The position numbers and the translations under genes are program-made. From positions 1 to 43,202 of the forward strand of contig CALVWR010000016.1 in the NCBI GenBank assembly GCA_944367565.1: a stretch of 43,202 nucleotides of DNA, in the 5' to 3' direction. The notes beneath the pieces are model-generated. The model made no database searches. It was not told the origin of the DNA and was given only the letters and a program-made list of their open reading frames with translations. Shown here in pieces: positions 1-8,864 of the stretch (positions within the stretch are counted from its first letter, which is position 1; every line of letters begins with the position of its first letter). The stretch comes from an uncultured Clostridia bacterium. GTDB lineage: Bacteria > Bacillota > Clostridia > Christensenellales > Borkfalkiaceae.

Positions 1-145
1 CAAGTTCCAAATCCTAATGCAAAAGTATGAAAATTTAATCTAACCCAAAAAACTTACACACTTTTCTTGACATTCCCCAAATTGCCGCGGAGGCGTTTTA
101 TAATGATTTTGTTTATCGCCCTATACCGAAAGGTATCCCCTTCCC

Positions 146-166
146 TTTTGCCTTTTGCCTTTTGCC
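146..166. repeat. Three tandem copies of a 7-bp unit (TTTTGCC)
   Basis: TTTTGCC occurs three times head to tail, followed by a degenerate fourth copy. It lies just past the stop codon of the hydrogenase gene, in its presumed 3' untranslated region. No function is visible; it could be a slippage-prone simple repeat. A small hairpin (ATACC-GAAA-GGTAT, 123-136) lies next to it but has no T-run on either strand. Apart from this, bases 1-175 hold no gene I can support. Confidence 0.7.
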
Positions 167-175
167 TTTTTCCGT

Positions 176-1684
176 TTATCCCAAGTCGATCTCTTCGAGT
201 TCTTTCGGGGGCACGTCGGTCGCAGAAGTTTCCACCACTTTCTTGACCATATTCGCCGCTTTATTCACGGGAATATTCGTTCCCGCGCCCGCCACGCAGC
301 CTCCGGGACACCCCATGCCTTCGATCAGACAGCCGTTTTTCTTTCCGAGTTTTGCAAGCATGAGCATTTTACTGCATTCTTCCAGACTTTCACAGTGTTC
401 GATATGCATTTCCACGTCCGGATAATATTTCTTGACGCACTTTTCGATCGCTCCGGCAACGCCGCCCGCCACGGCATATCCTCTGCCGGCACCCGTCGCG
501 TCGTTCATTTCTTCTTCGCACGCAATTTCTTCCACGTCGATGTTCTTCGCTTCAAATATGGCGGAAAGTTCTTCAAACGTCAGTACAAAATCCACGTCGC
601 TCCGGACCGTCCGACGGCTTGCTTCCAGCTTTTTCGCCGCGCAGGGCCCGATAAAGACCACTCTTGCCTCCGGATGTTTTTTCTTGATGGTCCTTGCCGT
701 TGCCACCATCGGCGTAAGGGTGTTGGATATGTTTTCGATCGTTGTGGGAAAATATTTTTTTGCGAGCATCGCCCACGACGGACAGCAGGATGTCAGCATG
801 AACGGCTGTTTCCCGCTCGCCACCTCTTCCACATAGTGTTTCGCTTCCGTCACCGCGCCCATATCCGCACCCAGCGCCACTTCGTAAACATCTTTGAACC
901 CCAAAAGGCGCAATGCCGCTTTCAGCTTTCCTGCCGTCGCTTTATCGCCGAATTGTCCAACGTGTGCCGGCGCAAGCGCCACAATAATCTCATCCCCTCT
1001 GCGCAATGCTCTGATCAACTGAAAAATCTGCGACTTATCGGCGATCGCTCCGAACGGACAGCTGACCATACACATCCCGCACGAAACGCATTTGTCGTTG
1101 TTGATGCGCGCCCTGCCGAGATCATCGCTCTCGATGGCCTTCACGCCGCACGCCGTTGCGCACGGACGCGTCTGATGGACGATCGCTTCATACGGACATA
1201 CGCTTTTGCATTTCCCGCATTTGATGCATTTGTTCTGATCGATCACCGAATGTCCTTCCACAATGGAGATCGCATTTCTCGGACAAACCTCCGTACACGG
1301 ATGTGCCACACATCCGCGACAGTTATCCGTCACTTTGTATCTGTTGGGAGGGCACGCCTCACAGGCAGACGGAATCACCTGCATGAGAGGCGGTTCGTAA
1401 TATTTATCCGCGATGTCGCTTTCGTGAAGTCCCTGCGTTATATGCACGGGCATATCCTCCGGACGTAAGCTCAACCCCATCGACAAACGTACCCGTTCCG
1501 AACAGATTGCTCTTTCTCTCCAGATGCTTTCGCGGTATAACGGTTTATCGCCCGGCGTGATTTTATACGGTATCGCTTCGATGGCATCGTTGATATTCTC
1601 GCTTTCGTCAAACGCAACGCGTGCTACTTCCACAAAAACCTGCCGCCGCAAAAGTTTTAGCGGCGTCAACAATCCTCTTTCCAT
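176..1684 (-). CDS. [FeFe] hydrogenase, group B (monomeric, ferredoxin-linked type)
   Basis: This 502-residue protein has a ferredoxin-like N-terminal half with clusters CRGC..CTEVCP (about 121-135), CIKCGKCKSVCP (about 150-161) and CVSCGMCMVSCP (about 196-207). The hydrogenase H-cluster domain follows, with motif L1 TSCCPSW (about 296), L2 FIGPCAAKK (about 342) and L3 EGMGCPGGCVAGAG (about 455). The L2 form GPCAAK and L3 ending GAG, rather than MPCxxK and GGG, match the group B subfamily. Those enzymes are cytosolic and are thought to exchange electrons with ferredoxin; their physiological direction is poorly known. An AAAGGAG ribosome binding site 8 bases ahead fixes the start. The gene is last after purA and malQ, 46 bp behind malQ. 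No maturase (hydEFG) is in the window. Confidence 0.9.
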   Translation of the reverse strand: MERGLLTPLKLLRRQVFVEVARVAFDESENINDAIEAIPYKITPGDKPLYRESIWRERAICSERVRLSMGLSLRPEDMPVHITQGLHESDIADKYYEPPLMQVIPSACEACPPNRYKVTDNCRGCVAHPCTEVCPRNAISIVEGHSVIDQNKCIKCGKCKSVCPYEAIVHQTRPCATACGVKAIESDDLGRARINNDKCVSCGMCMVSCPFGAIADKSQIFQLIRALRRGDEIIVALAPAHVGQFGDKATAGKLKAALRLLGFKDVYEVALGADMGAVTEAKHYVEEVASGKQPFMLTSCCPSWAMLAKKYFPTTIENISNTLTPMVATARTIKKKHPEARVVFIGPCAAKKLEASRRTVRSDVDFVLTFEELSAIFEAKNIDVEEIACEEEMNDATGAGRGYAVAGGVAGAIEKCVKKYYPDVEMHIEHCESLEECSKMLMLAKLGKKNGCLIEGMGCPGGCVAGAGTNIPVNKAANMVKKVVETSATDVPPKELEEIDLG

Positions 1685-1730
1685 AATCCGCTCCTTTCTT
1701 TCTTATCGCTTTCCCCGTGCCGTATTTGCT

Positions 1731-3220
1731 TTATCTTCCGTACTTTTCCGCCAACGCCTTCAGTCTCGACGCAAGTACCGGCCTCATCCTTTTCCTTTCC
1801 ACGCGTACGCTCCAGTTCTGCGCCTTGTCCGTGGACGGTTCGTTCATACGGTATTCCGTTCCGAGAAACGCCGCGTCCTGCATAGACAGAATAAATATGT
1901 CTGCCTTACATGCAAATCCCATTTCCGTGATCGCCGCAACCGTCTTCATCCTGTCGTTCGTAAAGCGGTGCAGTTTCATCTTTTTCAGGCTGTTTTTCAG
2001 CGAAACGTAAAAACGTTCCTCCTCCGGCGCGCTCAGCTTGCTCAGCATCCCCATCAACGTATCGTTGTCATGCGTTCCCGCGTAACACACGGTGTGCTTC
2101 CCGATCTTTTCCGGTAAATACGGATTGTTTTCGTCTCCGTTAAACGCAAACGACAATACGCTCATTCCGGGAATCCCCGTCTTGCGCAAAAGCTCGTATA
2201 CGCCTTCGTCCAGAATCCCGAGATCTTCCGCAATCACGCGCGTCAGATCCGACCGCTCTCTTAACGCCGCAAACAATGCGTCGTGCGGGACGTCCACCCA
2301 TTCGCCTTCCACGGCGTTCTCCCGACCCGCGGATATTTCGTAATACCGGTCAAGTCCTCGGAAATGATCGATCCTGACATAATCAAACAGCCTCAATGCC
2401 CGTTCCAGCCGCTTTCTCCACCATGCGAAACGGTCCTTTTCCTGTTCGGCATAATCGAATACCGGATTCCCCAAAGCTGTCCTTCCGCACTGAAATAATC
2501 CGGCGGTACCCCCGCGATCTTCACGGGCTTCCTGTTCTCATCCAGCTTGAATATGGATGGATTCTTCCATACGTCCACCGAATCGTACGCCACATAAATC
2601 GGCAGATCGCCGATGACGGAAATGTGTAGATTTTCCGCATATGCCCTGACTTTTTTCCATTGCCGTTCCGCCGTATATTGTAAAAATTGCCAGAACTGCA
2701 ATTCCTCTTCGTTCTCCGCCGCAAACTCCGCCAGCGCTCCTTCGTCGGCAAATTTGAATTTCTCTTCCCAATTGTCAAACGAAATTCCGCCGTGCTTTTT
2801 CTTCAACGCCATGAATAACGCGTAATCTTTCGCTTCTCCGCGTTTTACGTACCCCGAAAACGCCGCATTCTTGCGGAATCGCGCATAGGCTTTACGGAAT
2901 AACGGCTCACGGGTTTCATATAAATATCCGTAATCGATATATTTTCCTTCCTGTTCCGCCGACCGCGCCTCACTTTCCGTCAGCAAACCTTCCGCGCATA
3001 ATTCTTCTATCGATATAAAATAGGGATTCAACATCTCCGCGGCCGCCGACTGATACGGCGAATTGCCGAATCCCGTAGGATTCAACGGCAAGACCTGCCA
3101 ATACTTCGCGCCCGCCGCCGAAAGAAAATCCAAAAACGCATAGCAATCCGAAAAAGTGCCTATTCCGTATTTTCCCGGAAGTGATGCGATGTGCATCAAT
3201 ATCCCAAATCCTCGCTTCAT
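1731..3220 (-). pseudogene. malQ: 4-alpha-glucanotransferase (amylomaltase), interrupted by a single frameshift
   Basis: Two reading frames together make one full-length MalQ of about 497 residues. The N-terminal part (3220 to about 2470) has the family's start, its PLNPTGFGNSPYQS loop and IGDLPIYVAYDSVDVW, and ends in frame at GQLWG. The C-terminal part (from about 2474 to 1731) carries on with NPVFDYAEQ, the nucleophile region RIDHFRG, the acid-base region AEDLG, AGTHDNDT and MQDAAFLGTEYRMN. In the family, GQLWG runs straight into NP, so the break is one missing G in a GGGG run (plus-strand C-run 2469-2472). All catalytic residues survive. It may be a real pseudogene, a recent mutation or a sequencing error; no canonical slippery heptamer is present. 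MalQ would transfer glucan chains between maltodextrins in glycogen metabolism. A GGAAGAGG ribosome binding site precedes the start. Confidence 0.85.
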
Positions 3221-3265
3221 ATCCGCCTCTTCCCCGACTCTGTCTCCTTCCGCAAAGTCGATTTT

Positions 3266-4543
3266 TTACTTCTCCAGTACGATATAGGCTTCGCGGCTCG
3301 CTCCGACAGACACGTAGCGAATGTAACTTTCCGTCGCCTTTTCGATAAAACGGATATACGCAAGCGCTTCCTCAGGCAACTCTTCCGCTTTCCTGCAGGA
3401 CGAAATATCTTTCTTCCAGCCCTTTAACGTCGTATAGATCGGCTTGCACCGCGCCAGATCCGACGAGAAGGGAAATTCCGTGATGACCTTGCCGTCAAGC
3501 TCGTACGCCGTACATACGTCTATTTCGTCAAATTCCGAAAGTACGTCCAGCTTTGTCAGGGCAATTTCATCCGCACCCTGCATCCGGATCCCGTAACGGC
3601 TTGCCGGCACGTCAAACGCGCCCACCCGGCGCGGTCTCCCCGTAGCGGCGCCGTATTCTCCGCCCGCTTGTCTCAGTTTCTCCGCTTTCTCGCCGAAATA
3701 TTCCGCCGTGAACGGTCCTTCTCCCACGCACGTCGAATACGCTTTCATGATCCCGATCGTCAGATCCAGCTTCCTGTTCGGAATCCCGGCGCCGATCGGC
3801 GCATACGCCGCAACCGTGTTCGACGACGACGTGTACGGATAAATCCCGAAATCGATATCGCGCAACGCGCCGAGCTGCGCTTCAAACAGAATCTTCTTGC
3901 CGCGTTGCGCCGCCTCGTTCAGATACAATCCCGTATCGCATATATACGGCAGGAACACGTCGCCGTATTCCGTCAGATACTCCATCATTTCGTCCGTCGT
4001 GACCGGCTTCGCCTTGTAGACCCCCGTGATCGTCAGATTCTTCCATTCCACAATGTCCGCAAGACGTTCTTTCAGGCTCTTCTTATCAAACAGCTCGCCC
4101 AGCCGGATGGCTTTCTTCAGATACTTATCCCCGTAAATCGGCGCGATCCCCCGTTTCGTCGAGCCGTATTTCTTATCCGCAAGCCGTTCCTCTTCCAGAC
4201 AGTCCTGCATCACGTTGTACGGCATACAGATCACCGCCTGTGCGCTGATCTTCAGATTCTCCGGAGATACCTTTATCCCAGCCGCCGTCAGTCTGCCAAT
4301 CTCTTCCTTCAGATGACGGATATCGATCACCATTCCGTTCCCCATGACGTTCACAACGCCTTCCCGCAGAATTCCGCTGGGCAAAAGATTCAAAATAAAT
4401 TTTCCCCTCTCGTTGATCACCGTGTGCCCCGCATTGTTTCCGCCCTGATAGCGCACGACCACATCATAATCCGAAGAGAGCAGATCGACCATCCGTCCCT
4501 TTCCTTCGTCGCCCCAGTTGATTCCGCATATCGCCGTTAACAT
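3266..4543 (-). CDS. purA: Adenylosuccinate synthetase
   Basis: PurA joins IMP and aspartate using GTP, the first committed step from IMP to AMP. The 425-residue length is normal. The N-terminus has the GTP loop GINWGDEGKGR, with catalytic Asp in WGDEGKG and His in GGNNAGHT. STKRGIAP, the IMP loop TSSSNT and the C-terminal DVLSEFDEIDVCTAYE segment also fit the family. It is the first gene of a minus-strand unit with malQ and the hydrogenase. A consensus promoter lies upstream (4583-4611) and an AAAGGAG site about 11 bases ahead of the ATG. There is no PurR-box or riboswitch I can recognise in the 40-base leader. Confidence 0.96.
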   Translation of the reverse strand: MLTAICGINWGDEGKGRMVDLLSSDYDVVVRYQGGNNAGHTVINERGKFILNLLPSGILREGVVNVMGNGMVIDIRHLKEEIGRLTAAGIKVSPENLKISAQAVICMPYNVMQDCLEEERLADKKYGSTKRGIAPIYGDKYLKKAIRLGELFDKKSLKERLADIVEWKNLTITGVYKAKPVTTDEMMEYLTEYGDVFLPYICDTGLYLNEAAQRGKKILFEAQLGALRDIDFGIYPYTSSSNTVAAYAPIGAGIPNRKLDLTIGIMKAYSTCVGEGPFTAEYFGEKAEKLRQAGGEYGAATGRPRRVGAFDVPASRYGIRMQGADEIALTKLDVLSEFDEIDVCTAYELDGKVITEFPFSSDLARCKPIYTTLKGWKKDISSCRKAEELPEEALAYIRFIEKATESYIRYVSVGASREAYIVLEK

Positions 4544-4582
4544 ATTCGATAATTTCTCCTTTTGCCCTTTTGGACCGAAGTC

Positions 4583-4611
4583 ATTTTATCAAGGTTTTTC
4601 CGCCTTGTCAA
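4583..4611 (-). promoter_or_regulatory. Sigma-A promoter of purA-malQ-hydrogenase
   Basis: Read on the minus strand, a perfect -35 TTGACA (4606-4611) and a -10 TAAAAT (4583-4588) are separated by exactly 17 bp. It sits 40 bases upstream of the purA start and downstream of the CPBP protease gene, so it starts a new transcription unit. Confidence 0.85.
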
Positions 4612-4660
4612 GATATTAGCCTTTCGTTTTTGTTATACTTCTTTTCAATGCGTTTTCCGC

Positions 4661-5506
4661 TCATTCCGCCCTATCGTCGCCGACGGTTTCTCCGTCTTCT
4701 TCCTTGACGGCGTACAACGCATCCACAGCTTCGCGCTCCGCCGTAAATACGCAGTACAGCATCAGCGTCGTCACCGCAACCGCCAGAATCACCGTGATGA
4801 ATACCGTGGGCGTATTGACGATATTGCCCGTTCCCAATTCTTCCACCAGCAGCCCGCCCGCGTTGAACAGAAAATGTAATGTTACGGGCATGAGCAGACT
4901 TTGCGTTTCGATCAGCGTCACCGCGCACATCCCGCCTAAAAGAAAGCTGTAACCGACCTGCAGCAGCACCGATCCCAACGCCGCGCCGCCGATGAGGTTC
5001 ACCAGATGCACCCCGCCGAAAAGCGCCGACGAAACCGCCGCAGACCAAAACAACGCGTATTTCTTCTTTCTGAATCCGATCCGGCAGAGCGGAAACACGA
5101 TCCCGCGGAACGCCAGTTCCTCAAACGCCGCGATGAAAAAGGTCTGCAGAAGATACAGCGCGATCACGCCCGCCTCCGCCGTGATCTTCGCATCTCCCGT
5201 CGCCAGCGCGATTACGGGAAAATTGTTGATCACAACCAGAAAACACGGGATCATGATCCGGATTTTGCCGATTTTCGGCTTTAACGCTCTTTGAAATCCG
5301 TAAGCATAAATCAGATAAAGCATGACGGCGCAGAAAATCGCGCGGAACGCCGCCGTGAACAGGTATCGGTTGATCTGCGTGTATTCCACAGACAACATCT
5401 CCGCCGTTTCCCGCACGGGAAACGAGGCGAATCCCACCACGAGCAACAAGACGATGACGATATTCGTTACCGGAGCTTTTTCCGCATCCTGCCTGAGCTT
5501 TTTCAT
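4661..5506 (-). CDS. CPBP-family (CAAX protease/Rce1-like) intramembrane metalloprotease
   Basis: A 281-residue polytopic membrane protein with about seven or eight hydrophobic segments. It carries the three family motifs: EELAFRG (EExxxR), FGGVH (FxxxH) and HFLFN (HxxxN). The Glu and His residues are the expected metal or catalytic ligands in the membrane. In bacteria this family is linked to peptide or bacteriocin processing and immunity, but no bacteriocin or substrate gene is nearby, so the substrate is unknown. The ATG begins one base after the stop of the short-chain dehydrogenase upstream, which suggests translational coupling. The C-terminal tail is hydrophilic and acidic. Confidence 0.85.
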   Translation of the reverse strand: MKKLRQDAEKAPVTNIVIVLLLVVGFASFPVRETAEMLSVEYTQINRYLFTAAFRAIFCAVMLYLIYAYGFQRALKPKIGKIRIMIPCFLVVINNFPVIALATGDAKITAEAGVIALYLLQTFFIAAFEELAFRGIVFPLCRIGFRKKKYALFWSAAVSSALFGGVHLVNLIGGAALGSVLLQVGYSFLLGGMCAVTLIETQSLLMPVTLHFLFNAGGLLVEELGTGNIVNTPTVFITVILAVAVTTLMLYCVFTAEREAVDALYAVKEEDGETVGDDRAE

Positions 5507-5507
5507 C

Positions 5508-6233
5508 TTATATAAAACCGCCGTCCACCGTCAGGCACTGCCCCGTGACATACGTCGCCTCCGCCAGAAACAGCACGGCTTTCGCCACCTCTTCCGCCTT
5601 TCCCAAACGGTTCAGCGCCGTCGCATCCGCAAGCTCTTTCTTCACTTCTTCTCCCAGTTCCCGATTCATGTCGGTATCGATCACGCCCGGGCACACGCAG
5701 TTGACGCGGATCCCCGAAAGTCCGAGCTCCTTCGCCAGCGCTTTCGTATACCCGATCAGCGCCGCCTTCGACGCCGAATACGCCACCTCGCAGGACGCGC
5801 CGCCGATTCCCCATACCGACGATACGTTGACGATGGCGCCGCTCTTCCCGTCGATCATGTGCGGAAGGGCGCGCCTCACCGTCAGATATGCCGATCTTAC
5901 GTTGACGGCAAAAAGATTGTCCCATTCCTCTTCGCTTGTGGCGTCGATCGTACGGATCAGCGAAATCCCCGCGTTGTTGATCAGTACATCCACGCCGCCG
6001 AACGCCTTTTCCGCCGCACAAAAAAGCGCGTCCGTCTCCGCCGCAGACCGCAGATCCGCTTTCACCGCCAACGCCCGCGTTCCGTACTTTTCTTTCAGCT
6101 TCGCCGTCAGGACTCCGGCTTGCTCCGCAGACGTGAAATATCCCACGACCACATTGTATCCCCGCGCCGCGAATTCTTCCGCGCACGCGCCGCCGATTCC
6201 CTTTGCGCCGCCCGTTATCAGCACCGTTTTCAT
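5508..6233 (-). CDS. Short-chain dehydrogenase/reductase, FabG-like
   Basis: A 241-residue classical SDR. It has the NAD(P) loop TGGAKGIG (about 7-14), NNAG (about 85), the catalytic Ser in VNVSSVWG and the YSASK pair (Tyr and Lys), and ends with the usual GQCLTVDGG. This is close to 3-oxoacyl-ACP reductase (FabG), but there is no other fatty acid gene nearby, so the substrate is open; other SDRs share the same motifs. A strong GGAGACGGGAC ribosome binding site precedes the ATG. The gene follows the efp terminator by about 50 bases with no clear promoter between, so it may depend on read-through. It is coupled to the CPBP protease gene. Confidence 0.85.
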   Translation of the reverse strand: MKTVLITGGAKGIGGACAEEFAARGYNVVVGYFTSAEQAGVLTAKLKEKYGTRALAVKADLRSAAETDALFCAAEKAFGGVDVLINNAGISLIRTIDATSEEEWDNLFAVNVRSAYLTVRRALPHMIDGKSGAIVNVSSVWGIGGASCEVAYSASKAALIGYTKALAKELGLSGIRVNCVCPGVIDTDMNRELGEEVKKELADATALNRLGKAEEVAKAVLFLAEATYVTGQCLTVDGGFI

Positions 6234-6282
6234 GTCCCGTCTCCTTCTCCGCTTTCTCCGCCGCGCTTTTCTTTGTTACGCC

Positions 6283-6318
6283 AAAACGTCCGTCTTCTGC
6301 CTGCACAGAAAACGGACG
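6283..6318 (-). terminator. Rho-independent terminator of pepP-efp
   Basis: The arms 6287-6299 and 6306-6318 pair over 13 bp with one G-U wobble around a 6-base loop. On the minus strand the hairpin is followed by TTTT. It begins about 15 bases after the efp stop codon. Confidence 0.75.
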
Positions 6319-6332
6319 CCTCTTCCCGGGTT

Positions 6333-6893
6333 TCAGCCCTTCACTCTTTCCATATATTCGCCCGTACGGGTATCGATCCGGATCAGTTCGCCTTCGTTTA
6401 CAAACATCGGAACCTGAATCTTCGCGCCCGTCTCCAAAACGGCGTCCTTCGTGGCGTTGGTCGCGGTGTTGCCCTTCACCGAAGGATCCGCCTGCGTTAC
6501 CCGCAACACCACAAAGTTTTCACATTCCACCGAAAACGGCGTTCCTTTATACGATTTCACCGTAACCTTGTCGTTTTCCTTAATATACTGCAACGCGTCT
6601 TCCACCTGTTCGTAATTGAGCGGCGTAAGATTGAATTCGTCGTCCATAAAATAATACAGTTCGCCGTCCGTATAGGAATACGTCATGAATTTCGTCTCGA
6701 TGTGCGCTTCCTGCACCTTTTCCGTCGGGTTCCACGTCTTTTCCAAAACCGCACCCGTCACCACGTTTTTCATCTTCGTTCTCACGAACGCCGCGCCTTT
6801 GCCCGGTTTGACGTGCTGAAATTCCACGATCGTGAAGATCCCGTTTTCATATTCAAAGGTTACGCCTTTTCTGAAATCGCCTGCTGTGATCAT
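6333..6893 (-). CDS. efp: Translation elongation factor P
   Basis: EF-P binds stalled ribosomes between the P and E sites and helps form peptide bonds at proline runs. The 186-residue length and three-domain layout (KOW-like N-domain, two OB domains) are standard. The N-domain loop reads KPGKGAAF, so the tip residue is a lysine, as in bacteria that modify or use an unmodified Lys. The C-terminal domain has the family signature ([24 protein letters not shown]). It follows pepP by 13 bases with an AAGGAG site, the pairing common in Firmicutes, and is ended by a strong hairpin terminator. Confidence 0.97.
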   Translation of the reverse strand: MITAGDFRKGVTFEYENGIFTIVEFQHVKPGKGAAFVRTKMKNVVTGAVLEKTWNPTEKVQEAHIETKFMTYSYTDGELYYFMDDEFNLTPLNYEQVEDALQYIKENDKVTVKSYKGTPFSVECENFVVLRVTQADPSVKGNTATNATKDAVLETGAKIQVPMFVNEGELIRIDTRTGEYMERVKG

Positions 6894-6906
6894 TGCTCTT
6901 TTCTCC

Positions 6907-7947
6907 TTAATCTATTAAAATTAAATTCTTTTCGTCCTTCATCAGCCGCTTTACGCTGCCCTTCAATACCACCGTATCTTCGATACGGATCCCGTATTTC
7001 CCTTCAAAATATACCCCGGGCTCCACCGAAAATACCATGCCGCTCTTCAATTTTCCCGTTCCGCGAGGTCCGATCGTCGGATATTCGTGAATCGCCGTCC
7101 CGATTCCGTGTCCCAGCGAATGCGTGAACGCCTTGCCGTATCCGCACTCTTCCAGCTTGTCCCGCGCAATCCGGTCCGCCGCCGCGCAGTCCATCCCCGT
7201 GCGGATCTTCTCTTCCGCCGTAAGATTCGCTTCCAGCACCGCCGCATATGCGTCGACAAACTCTTCTTCCGGTTCCCCGTAATAAAACGTTCGCGTCATG
7301 TCCGAACAGTATCCGTCGTACACGCAGCCGAAATCCATCAGTACCGGCATATTGCGCCGCAGCCGCTTCTCTCCCGTCTTGTGATGCGGCACCGCACTGT
7401 TCTCTCCGAACGCGACGATCGTTTCAAAACTCGTTTTTTCCGCGCCGTATTCATGCATACGCGCTTCCAGCTCGTTCGCCAGCTCCTTTTCGCTGATACC
7501 CTCTCTGACCGATTCCAAGACCCGATAAAACGCCCGCTCCGCAATCTCGCACGCCTTGCCGATCTTCGCGATCTCGTCTTTATCCTTCACCGCAAACAGT
7601 CCCGTCAGGCGCTTTTCCGCATCCTTGAACGGCACCCGGAGCTTCTTCATCTCGGCGTATTCCTTCATCGTCGTCACGCCGTAATCGATCAGCAGATTCT
7701 TCGCACCGCTCTCCGCAATCCGCGCGCCGATCTCCGCCAGACCGCGGTACTCTTCCGTCACCCAGCCCGCTTTGACGAGCGCGTCCTTCGCCGCCGAAAG
7801 ATACCGTTTGTCCGTATAAAAATATTTCCCTGCCGAGGTCAGCAATACGTATCCGAACGAACTTTCAAATCCGGTAAAATACCGTCTTTCCCGTTCGTCC
7901 GTCAAAAGCAACGCTTCCCCCTTTTTCAACCTGAACGTCTTTTCCAT
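6907..7947 (-). CDS. pepP: Xaa-Pro aminopeptidase (M24 family)
   Basis: A 346-residue cytosolic dimetal peptidase that removes N-terminal residues ahead of proline. The creatinase-like N-domain (1-120) is followed by the pita-bread domain, with metal ligands in [19 protein letters not shown] (two Asp), SLGHGIG (His), VEPGVYF (Glu) and GIRIEDTV (Glu). I chose the ATG at 7947 ([10 protein letters not shown]). The frame stays open upstream, but that part lies over a consensus promoter (7997-8025) and would start inside the -35 box. Its partner efp follows 13 bases later, and both act around proline-containing proteins. Confidence 0.93.
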   Translation of the reverse strand: MEKTFRLKKGEALLLTDERERRYFTGFESSFGYVLLTSAGKYFYTDKRYLSAAKDALVKAGWVTEEYRGLAEIGARIAESGAKNLLIDYGVTTMKEYAEMKKLRVPFKDAEKRLTGLFAVKDKDEIAKIGKACEIAERAFYRVLESVREGISEKELANELEARMHEYGAEKTSFETIVAFGENSAVPHHKTGEKRLRRNMPVLMDFGCVYDGYCSDMTRTFYYGEPEEEFVDAYAAVLEANLTAEEKIRTGMDCAAADRIARDKLEECGYGKAFTHSLGHGIGTAIHEYPTIGPRGTGKLKSGMVFSVEPGVYFEGKYGIRIEDTVVLKGSVKRLMKDEKNLILID

Positions 7948-7996
7948 TATCCTTTCTGATGCACGGGTTTTCTTTTCGCAATACCCTGCCTTATAC

Positions 7997-8025
7997 AGTT
8001 TACCAAAAAGAAAGCCTTTTGTCAA
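7997..8025 (-). promoter_or_regulatory. Sigma-A promoter of pepP-efp, overlapping the nfo stop codon
   Basis: On the minus strand, TTGACA (8020-8025) and TAAACT (7997-8002) are 17 bp apart. The TGA stop codon of the upstream nfo-like gene (8022-8024) lies inside the -35 box, so the genes are packed as tightly as possible while still being separate units. Confidence 0.82.
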
Positions 8026-8864
8026 TTTTTCTCGTAATATTCCTTCATTTTTACCGCGTCTTCCGCCTGCGTCCCCGCCGATTCGCAGATGATATACGGT
8101 TGCAATCCGAGTTCCTTCACCGCCTGCAGAAAATCCCGGTAGTCCGGACCGTATTCTTCGTCCTCGAACGTCAGATGCCGGATTTCACCGCCCGCGCCGT
8201 ACTGTATCTTCGAAAAATGTGTATGGAACCGTTCCATCTTATCGAACCCCAGCTCCCCGATCATATAGGAGAGCAGCGCCTTGAAATCCCCTGCGCTCTT
8301 CAGCACGCCGCCTTCCCTTGCGTTGATGTGCCCGAAATCCACGCACGGTATGTATATTTTGTCGATCTTACAGAATTCCGCGATCTCTTCCACCGTTCCG
8401 ATCTGCCGCTTTTTTCCCATGGTCTCGGGACAAAACATCATATCGTCAAACCCGTTTTCATAGATCTTTTCCCTTAAGATTTCAAGATTTTCCCGACAGC
8501 GGCGCATCGCTTCTTCCCGCTCCAGCTTCCCTTGCGACGCCGGATGAAATACCACGCGTTTCGCGCCCATCAGCCGCCCCGTCCGCGCGGACGATAAAAC
8601 ATATTCGTACGATTTTTCCACCCCTTCCTTTTCTCCCGCAAAGTTGATGAAATACGGCGCGTGTACGCTGATCTCCACCCCCGCTTCACGGAATGCCGCG
8701 CCGATGGAAAGCGCTTTCGCGTCCCCCATGTTCACCCCTCTTCCGAAGGAATATTCAAAACAGTTCAATCCTTTGCTTTTCACGAAATACGCCGAATCTT
8801 CGCTGTGCTTATATCCCGCGTCGAAAAAACTCTGCGCATTCCCGCTCGGTCCGAATCTGATCAT
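8022..8864 (-). CDS. nfo: Endonuclease IV-like (AP endonuclease family 2) TIM-barrel protein
   Basis: The 280-residue protein has the endonuclease IV fold signature: SVHAPYFINF near the start, FHPASQG, CPETMGK, VDFGHINA, FHTHFSKI and a final ICES. These supply the His, Glu and Asp ligands of the trinuclear zinc site that cuts DNA 5' of abasic sites. The region that in E. coli Nfo carries an Asp-x-His ligand pair reads EIRHLTF here, so the His is kept but the Asp is not in place. The protein therefore belongs to a divergent branch and its activity on abasic sites is inferred. The start overlaps the ribF stop by 4 bases (ATGA), so it is the last gene of the long rimP-ribF operon. Confidence 0.8.
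   Translation of the reverse strand: MIRFGPSGNAQSFFDAGYKHSEDSAYFVKSKGLNCFEYSFGRGVNMGDAKALSIGAAFREAGVEISVHAPYFINFAGEKEGVEKSYEYVLSSARTGRLMGAKRVVFHPASQGKLEREEAMRRCRENLEILREKIYENGFDDMMFCPETMGKKRQIGTVEEIAEFCKIDKIYIPCVDFGHINAREGGVLKSAGDFKALLSYMIGELGFDKMERFHTHFSKIQYGAGGEIRHLTFEDEEYGPDYRDFLQAVKELGLQPYIICESAGTQAEDAVKMKEYYEKN

Noticed and set aside
67-104. TTGACA and TATAAT on the plus strand near the left end
   Set aside because: The hexamers are 26 bp apart, far beyond the usable spacing, and no plus-strand gene follows.
2465-2480. Programmed -1 frameshifting in malQ
   Set aside because: There is no X-XXY-YYZ slippery heptamer in frame, and MalQ is not known to be made by recoding; an indel is simpler.
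5322-7127. 601-codon open frame on the plus strand
   Set aside because: It runs antisense across the SDR and efp genes and into the pepP region, with an Arg/His-rich composition typical of a mirror frame; no promoter or family similarity.
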